From assembly GCA_028280485.1 (NCBI GenBank), contig JANQLS010000090.1, forward strand, positions 1 to 64,000: a stretch of DNA of 64,000 bases. The letters run 5' to 3'. A program made the translations under genes and the position numbers. The notes under the pieces are model-generated. The model was not told where the DNA came from, ran no database searches, and saw nothing but the letters and a program-made list of their open reading frames with translations. Below, one piece after another: positions 59,768-64,000 of the stretch (positions are counted from its first letter, which is position 1; each line of letters opens with the position of its first letter). Origin of the DNA: Planctomycetota bacterium. Its GTDB lineage: Bacteria; Planctomycetota; UBA8108; JACQVS01.

Positions 59768-62581
59768 TTAGTCGGTGATTCGAGGGTCGAGTTTGAGACC
59801 TTCGGTCGCCTTCTTCACCTTCTTTTTCTTTTCGATGAACTTGATATTGGTTAATCCTAATTTTGAGATTTCTCCGAAGGTTTCAATCACCGTCTTCATA
59901 GGAGTACCCTCATCAATGATCAAATTAATACCGTAGGTATGAGTGGCTTTCGGAAACTTCTTTTTGTTTTGAATCAGCATGTTTTTCAAAAACTCCAATG
60001 TTTGTTTCCTGGTTTTAGCCTTTGAATCTAGTTTTACTGCAAACTCATGATGTTGAGTTCTCCCCGAGTTCGTGTGGGACAACTGTCTAACGGTGGAGTT
60101 TTTGAAGGTAGGCTGAATTGGGGCACCCCCCTCAGGTGGATCTTCCTCATCTACAATTCCTTCACTAAATCCTCCCTCAGGAGGATATTGAGTTGCACGT
60201 TCATTGAAGGATCTCTTGCCACTTTTCTCAAGTTCTCGGCTCCATGTGGGTTGGAGTTCGTTCGGTCCATACCTCCAAGCCGGTAAAGATGTTTTCCGTC
60301 TTGAACTGTTGGATTGAGAGTCGAGGCTCAACAAGGTCTTAAGTAATTCCTGGTTTCCGATGTAAATGTCGAGAATCATTTCGTGACGATTTAAGGCTTC
60401 AAAGCTCGTAAAGCCTTTTTTGTGATTCGCTTTTAGAGTTTCCGATTGACGATTTAAGCGAGAGAGAACTCTTTGGTTAGTGTTGTAAGCCACCTGAACC
60501 ATCCGCTTGAGCATATCAAATTCTCTTTTAGCGGATTCCATTTCAATTTTGGCGATGTTAGTAGCTTCTCGGGCTGATAGTCCGCGACTACTTTTGGCAG
60601 CCGCAGTGTGAAATTTAAACTCAGCTAATTCGCTTTTCATTTTGGCTGAGCTGAGTGCAGATGCCAATTGAACGAGATCGAGAGAAAGAGATCCTTGAGG
60701 ATTGAACGAGCTGGCCCCTGAGCTGAACCGACTCGTTGATCGAGAGCCGGCTAAGAAATTTGAAGAGCTTGGGTTTGGATCGGTATCTTCAAAGCCAACT
60801 GTTCTTTTAACGGGTGGCTTATCTTCAGAGAAGCTGCCCTGTCGAGCGGTTGAGCCTCTTCGATTTCTACTATTTCTATTTTTTTTATTCCGAGCTCTCT
60901 TTTTAGATTCGGGACTAGAAATTCCAGTTTCTGAATCGTCGCTATCAGAGCTGATATCTCCTCCTAAATCATCCAAAGAAGCGGGAGGATCTTCAGGGCT
61001 GTCTGCGGTTTCGTTAATCGATTTAACGATATTAGTAATATCGGTGCTATCCTCTCCCGAATCCGAGGAGGGATCATCTAGACCTTCATTCGATTCTACT
61101 GAAATCTCTTCAGGAAAATCGGTGTCGTCTTGAGCGTCGAGTTGTTGTGCTGTCGTCCAAACAGAGACAAGCATTAAGGCGGCGAAGGAATTTCTCCAAC
61201 GCCGAGTGATATCGAGGGATTTCATAGTGTCATCTCCAGGGCTAGTAGGGGTGGTCCTGGCCAGGACAGTAGGTAGAGTTGCGAGGGTAACGAGAACTAA
61301 AAAGAAAGCCACTCGATGCGTCCAACGATGAGCTTTCTGACTTGATTTCCAAGTGACGGTCGAAGGTTCTAAAAGTCGAGATACGCGGCGACCCAAGGCT
61401 GAACGAAACTCTCCACCATCGGCAGAGAGAAGGTGAGCGTTGGCTTGGGGGTGCAGTTTTGATCCAAATCGCACTAAGCATTCGGCTAATGTTAATGGAC
61501 CTTCGTCTAAGTTTAAGCTGGCTTCATCGGCAGCAAATTCGTGTTCTTGGCGGAGCTTGTAATCGATCCACCAAATAGCCGGATTCCACCAAAATAAAAT
61601 GCAAAACAATTCACTGACTCGAATCCAAAACGGATCGGAGTGAACTAAGTGAGCCATTTCATGCGCCAGAATGACATCGAGTTCTTTCGAACTGCAATGT
61701 CGTTTGAATTCTTGAGGAAAAACTAAAGAGGGAGTGAAGAGCCCAAAAGTAAGGGGCATGCTAATTTTGGGGCTCGAGAATAATTGAGGTCGGATGGAGC
61801 TTTGGAGTCGAGAACAAATTTGATCGAGCGCCGATTCGATTTGTGGATCGTGAAGCTTGTTCAACTTCGATTTAAATCTCATGAGTCCGATTTGGCCCCA
61901 GAGGAATTTTAGCCCTAGAACCATCGATCCTCCTAGCCAGAGTAGGGCTAAGTAAAAGGGGACCATCGATTTAGGAATGAGGTTTGATGAAGATTCATTC
62001 GATGGGCTCGGGGAATTTAGGATCGCTACTTCGGTGATTTCTTCTGGTATTGAAGCTGGAATCTCTTCTCCTGCATCGAGGTTGCTCTTAGATGTGAGTT
62101 CCGTTGAAGGACTCGAGCTTTTTGGGTCTAAGTAAGTTCCGTGAGCCTCAGCGGTTAAGCTTTCATCGGGAAGAACGAAGGCTTCGTGATTTGGCTTGAA
62201 GAAGTGAGTGGGTTCCAAGGGAAGCGTTTGTGGTTCTTTTTCGATTTGAGACGCCGACTCGGAGCTGGGGATCGATTCTCTTGACTCGATCTCAAAGGAA
62301 GGTTGTGTCTTAGTAGAAGCAATACGAACATCTTCTAAGTTGGGCTGGGTCCAACTTTCACTGACGAGGCGGAAGGAATCGAAAGCAAAAGAAACCACTC
62401 CAAAGAGTTCACTCACACTCAGAATAAAAATCGAAACCAAAGAGATACGAAGAAGGCTAACTTTCCCAGTCGCACTTTTTTGGCGGGCCTGAAACCCCAT
62501 ATGCAAACCGATGATCGCTAGCGAAGCGATCAGGATGCACGTAATGGATTCAAGCCAAACTGGGAACAAGCCAAAATTCAT
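59768..62581 (-). CDS. blaR1: M56/BlaR1-family membrane metallopeptidase with long Ser-rich C-terminal region
   Basis: 937 aa; VILAHEMAHLVHSDPFWIRVSELFCILFWWNPAIWWIDYKLRQEHEFAADEA. Confidence 0.88.
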   Translation of the reverse strand: MNFGLFPVWLESITCILIASLAIIGLHMGFQARQKSATGKVSLLRISLVSIFILSVSELFGVVSFAFDSFRLVSESWTQPNLEDVRIASTKTQPSFEIESRESIPSSESASQIEKEPQTLPLEPTHFFKPNHEAFVLPDESLTAEAHGTYLDPKSSSPSTELTSKSNLDAGEEIPASIPEEITEVAILNSPSPSNESSSNLIPKSMVPFYLALLWLGGSMVLGLKFLWGQIGLMRFKSKLNKLHDPQIESALDQICSRLQSSIRPQLFSSPKISMPLTFGLFTPSLVFPQEFKRHCSSKELDVILAHEMAHLVHSDPFWIRVSELFCILFWWNPAIWWIDYKLRQEHEFAADEASLNLDEGPLTLAECLVRFGSKLHPQANAHLLSADGGEFRSALGRRVSRLLEPSTVTWKSSQKAHRWTHRVAFFLVLVTLATLPTVLARTTPTSPGDDTMKSLDITRRWRNSFAALMLVSVWTTAQQLDAQDDTDFPEEISVESNEGLDDPSSDSGEDSTDITNIVKSINETADSPEDPPASLDDLGGDISSDSDDSETGISSPESKKRARNKKNRNSRNRRGSTARQGSFSEDKPPVKRTVGFEDTDPNPSSSNFLAGSRSTSRFSSGASSFNPQGSLSLDLVQLASALSSAKMKSELAEFKFHTAAAKSSRGLSAREATNIAKIEMESAKREFDMLKRMVQVAYNTNQRVLSRLNRQSETLKANHKKGFTSFEALNRHEMILDIYIGNQELLKTLLSLDSQSNSSRRKTSLPAWRYGPNELQPTWSRELEKSGKRSFNERATQYPPEGGFSEGIVDEEDPPEGGAPIQPTFKNSTVRQLSHTNSGRTQHHEFAVKLDSKAKTRKQTLEFLKNMLIQNKKKFPKATHTYGINLIIDEGTPMKTVIETFGEISKLGLTNIKFIEKKKKVKKATEGLKLDPRITD

Positions 62582-62961
62582 GAATTCTTCTTTCTTTCAG
62601 CGATCAGCTTTTCTAGGCGTTTGAGTTCATTCGAATCGACATCTCGGGTTGTTAAAAGATGCTGCACCATACTGGTCAAGCTACCGTCGAACATTTTGTC
62701 GAGTACATCGTGGGCTAAGCTTTTAGAAACAGCTTCTTCATGAACTTCAGCTTTGTAGATAAACTTTCGTCCACGGGTTTGGTGGCTTACCAAATGGCGA
62801 GCTTCCATTTTGCGAAGCATCGTGGCCACGGTGGTGTAAGCCAAGTTCTCAGGGATCTCAGGATCTTCGTGAACTTCTGAAACACTGGCCTCTTTCTTAT
62901 TCCAGAGGACTTTCAGAATCTTCAGTTGAAGTTCACCGAGACGGATCTTCTCTTCTGACAT
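62578..62961 (-). CDS. blaI: BlaI/MecI/CopY-family transcriptional repressor
   Basis: 127 aa; LGELQLKILKVLWNKKEASVSEVHE, AYTTVATMLRKMEARHLVSHQTRGRKFIYKA. Confidence 0.93.
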   Translation of the reverse strand: MSEEKIRLGELQLKILKVLWNKKEASVSEVHEDPEIPENLAYTTVATMLRKMEARHLVSHQTRGRKFIYKAEVHEEAVSKSLAHDVLDKMFDGSLTSMVQHLLTTRDVDSNELKRLEKLIAERKKNS

Positions 62962-63024
62962 AACGACCTTTTTAATTTTGATGCATCTGTCTAAAGCTTG
63001 CCTAGAAAGATAGACGCTCCAGAT

Positions 63025-63062
63025 TAACTATTACCATGGTAGTATTACCGAGGTAATAGTTA
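63025..63062. promoter_or_regulatory. Candidate BlaI operator
   Basis: Perfect 11-bp IR TAACTATTACC (63025-63035)/GGTAATAGTTA (63052-63062) plus internal TTACCATGGTA, upstream of blaI. Confidence 0.65.
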
Positions 63063-63157
63063 GGGGCAAGAAGAAATTCTGAAGTTCATGAAATATTAGA
63101 GGGATGGAAATACGAAATTGGAGTGATGGATTAGAGCTAAGTCTAGTGACTGCACGA

Positions 63158-63358
63158 TGATCCCTCGCTCAGTGTTGATGGTCGCTTCGCTGCATCGTGT
63201 AAGTAAGCCTTCGGCTTACACACTCCCTAAAGGCTCGGGCTTGGGAGGCGAAGATTCCCTTCAAAGAAATAACTGCGGCAAGGGTTATCTCTCAAGGCAT
63301 CGAATCGCTATTAGGAGAATGACCAACCCTCCAAGCCCGAAGCTTGAGCGAGGGATCA
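63158..63358. repeat. ~200-bp element with 14-bp terminal inverted repeats (AGCCCGAAGC/GCGAGGG family)
   Basis: TGATCCCTCGCTCA (63158-63171) / TGAGCGAGGGATCA (63345-63358); internal CGGGCTTGG/CCAAGCCCG and GTAAGCC-ttc-GGCTTAC. Confidence 0.7.
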
Positions 63359-63403
63359 TTGAATGGCAATTCAGGCTATCCTGGTTTTAACGTACCTAAA
63401 AAA

Positions 63404-63431
63404 GTAGCCGAACTCGTTAGAGTTTGGCTAC
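63404..63431. terminator. GTAGCC-family hairpin, probable terminator of the minus-strand gene
   Basis: GTAGCCGAACTC-gtta-GAGTTTGGCTAC downstream of the 63460 stop codon. Confidence 0.65.
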
Positions 63432-63459
63432 TTAATCATTTTTGAGAATAGGGGAAGGC

Positions 63460-64000
63460 TTAGAAGTCGAATCCAATAATCGGATCGGCTACTACCCAAC
63501 CTTCTTGTTCGAGGATGGGGATGTCATCTTCTTCAATCTGAATTTGGTAGATGATGCCGCTTGAGCAAACTTCACAAGCAAGGCATACCGGGAGGGCACC
63601 AATACTATGATTGTAAACCGGGATGCCTTGGTCGTTGAGTTGTTCGACCACCTTGGGAAGGGGTGGAGTATCACAGGGTACGCACTGAACACAACCGTCA
63701 GGCTTACTCATCCAGGTGAGAACCGGATTGTCGTCGATCGTGCATTGCGGTACTTCACAATCTAGAAGGAAACCTTGTTCTGGGTTTCCGCATTCAGGAT
63801 GGGGGGCTGCAGGTGGTTCTTTTCCTAAGAAAAGATTCGACAGCATTAAAATGGAATCGGTGATTTCGATTTCACCATTGGCATCGGCATCTAAAGCTTC
63901 ACGACATTTAACCTCTTCACCCAAAAAGGTGTGGCTCAATGCGGTGATGGGATCAGCGATATCAAATTTGCTATCGGAATTCGCGTCACCTCTTATAAAT
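63460..64000 (-). CDS. Dockerin-like (LFLG) repeat exported protein, 5' end outside window
   Basis: Frame continues past listed Met to the window edge (FIRGDANSDSKFDIADPITALSHTFLGEEVKCREALDADANGEIEITDSILMLSNLFLG). Confidence 0.75.
   Translation of the reverse strand, partial: FIRGDANSDSKFDIADPITALSHTFLGEEVKCREALDADANGEIEITDSILMLSNLFLGKEPPAAPHPECGNPEQGFLLDCEVPQCTIDDNPVLTWMSKPDGCVQCVPCDTPPLPKVVEQLNDQGIPVYNHSIGALPVCLACEVCSSGIIYQIQIEEDDIPILEQEGWVVADPIIGFDF

Noticed and set aside
60702-61133. 143-aa plus-strand ORF
   Set aside because: Antisense to the Ser-rich region of the blaR1-like gene; shadow ORF.

Overview
The window is about 64 kb of bacterial chromosome. Gene content points to a Planctomycetota-like organism: Tat-exported Gfo/Idh/MocA oxidoreductases, a giant PQQ beta-propeller protein, dockerin-like 'LFLG' repeat proteins, a BlaR1/BlaI pair, and a SUF operon. 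The lineage is inferred from gene content, not from a search. Recognisable blocks are glnK-amtB-porin, sufB-C-D-S-T with an Rrf2 regulator, ilvD, blaI-blaR1, a hybrid histidine kinase and many single exported proteins. I found no transposase, CRISPR array, rRNA or canonical tRNA. The most interesting locus is 38.6-49.9 kb. It holds a Ro60/TROVE+VWA protein gene with a plausible sigma54 promoter. An array of consecutive perfect hairpins follows its stop codon, and then come four Y-RNA-like ncRNAs that share a bipartite stem with compensatory base changes. They are arranged as two short+long pairs. One long member carries a complete, circularly permuted tRNA-like module (T-arm, acceptor, ACCA-containing loop, acceptor, D-arm). 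Interleaved with and following them are eleven small ~4-TM membrane proteins that look like a tandemly expanded family. Separately, intergenic regions carry dispersed palindromic families, mainly TACC-W-GGTA (23 exact copies) and AACCC-W-GGGTT. Both have a CCWGG core, and paired copies often form hairpins. There are also AGCCCGAAGC...GCGAGGG and GTAGCCRAA... inverted-repeat families.
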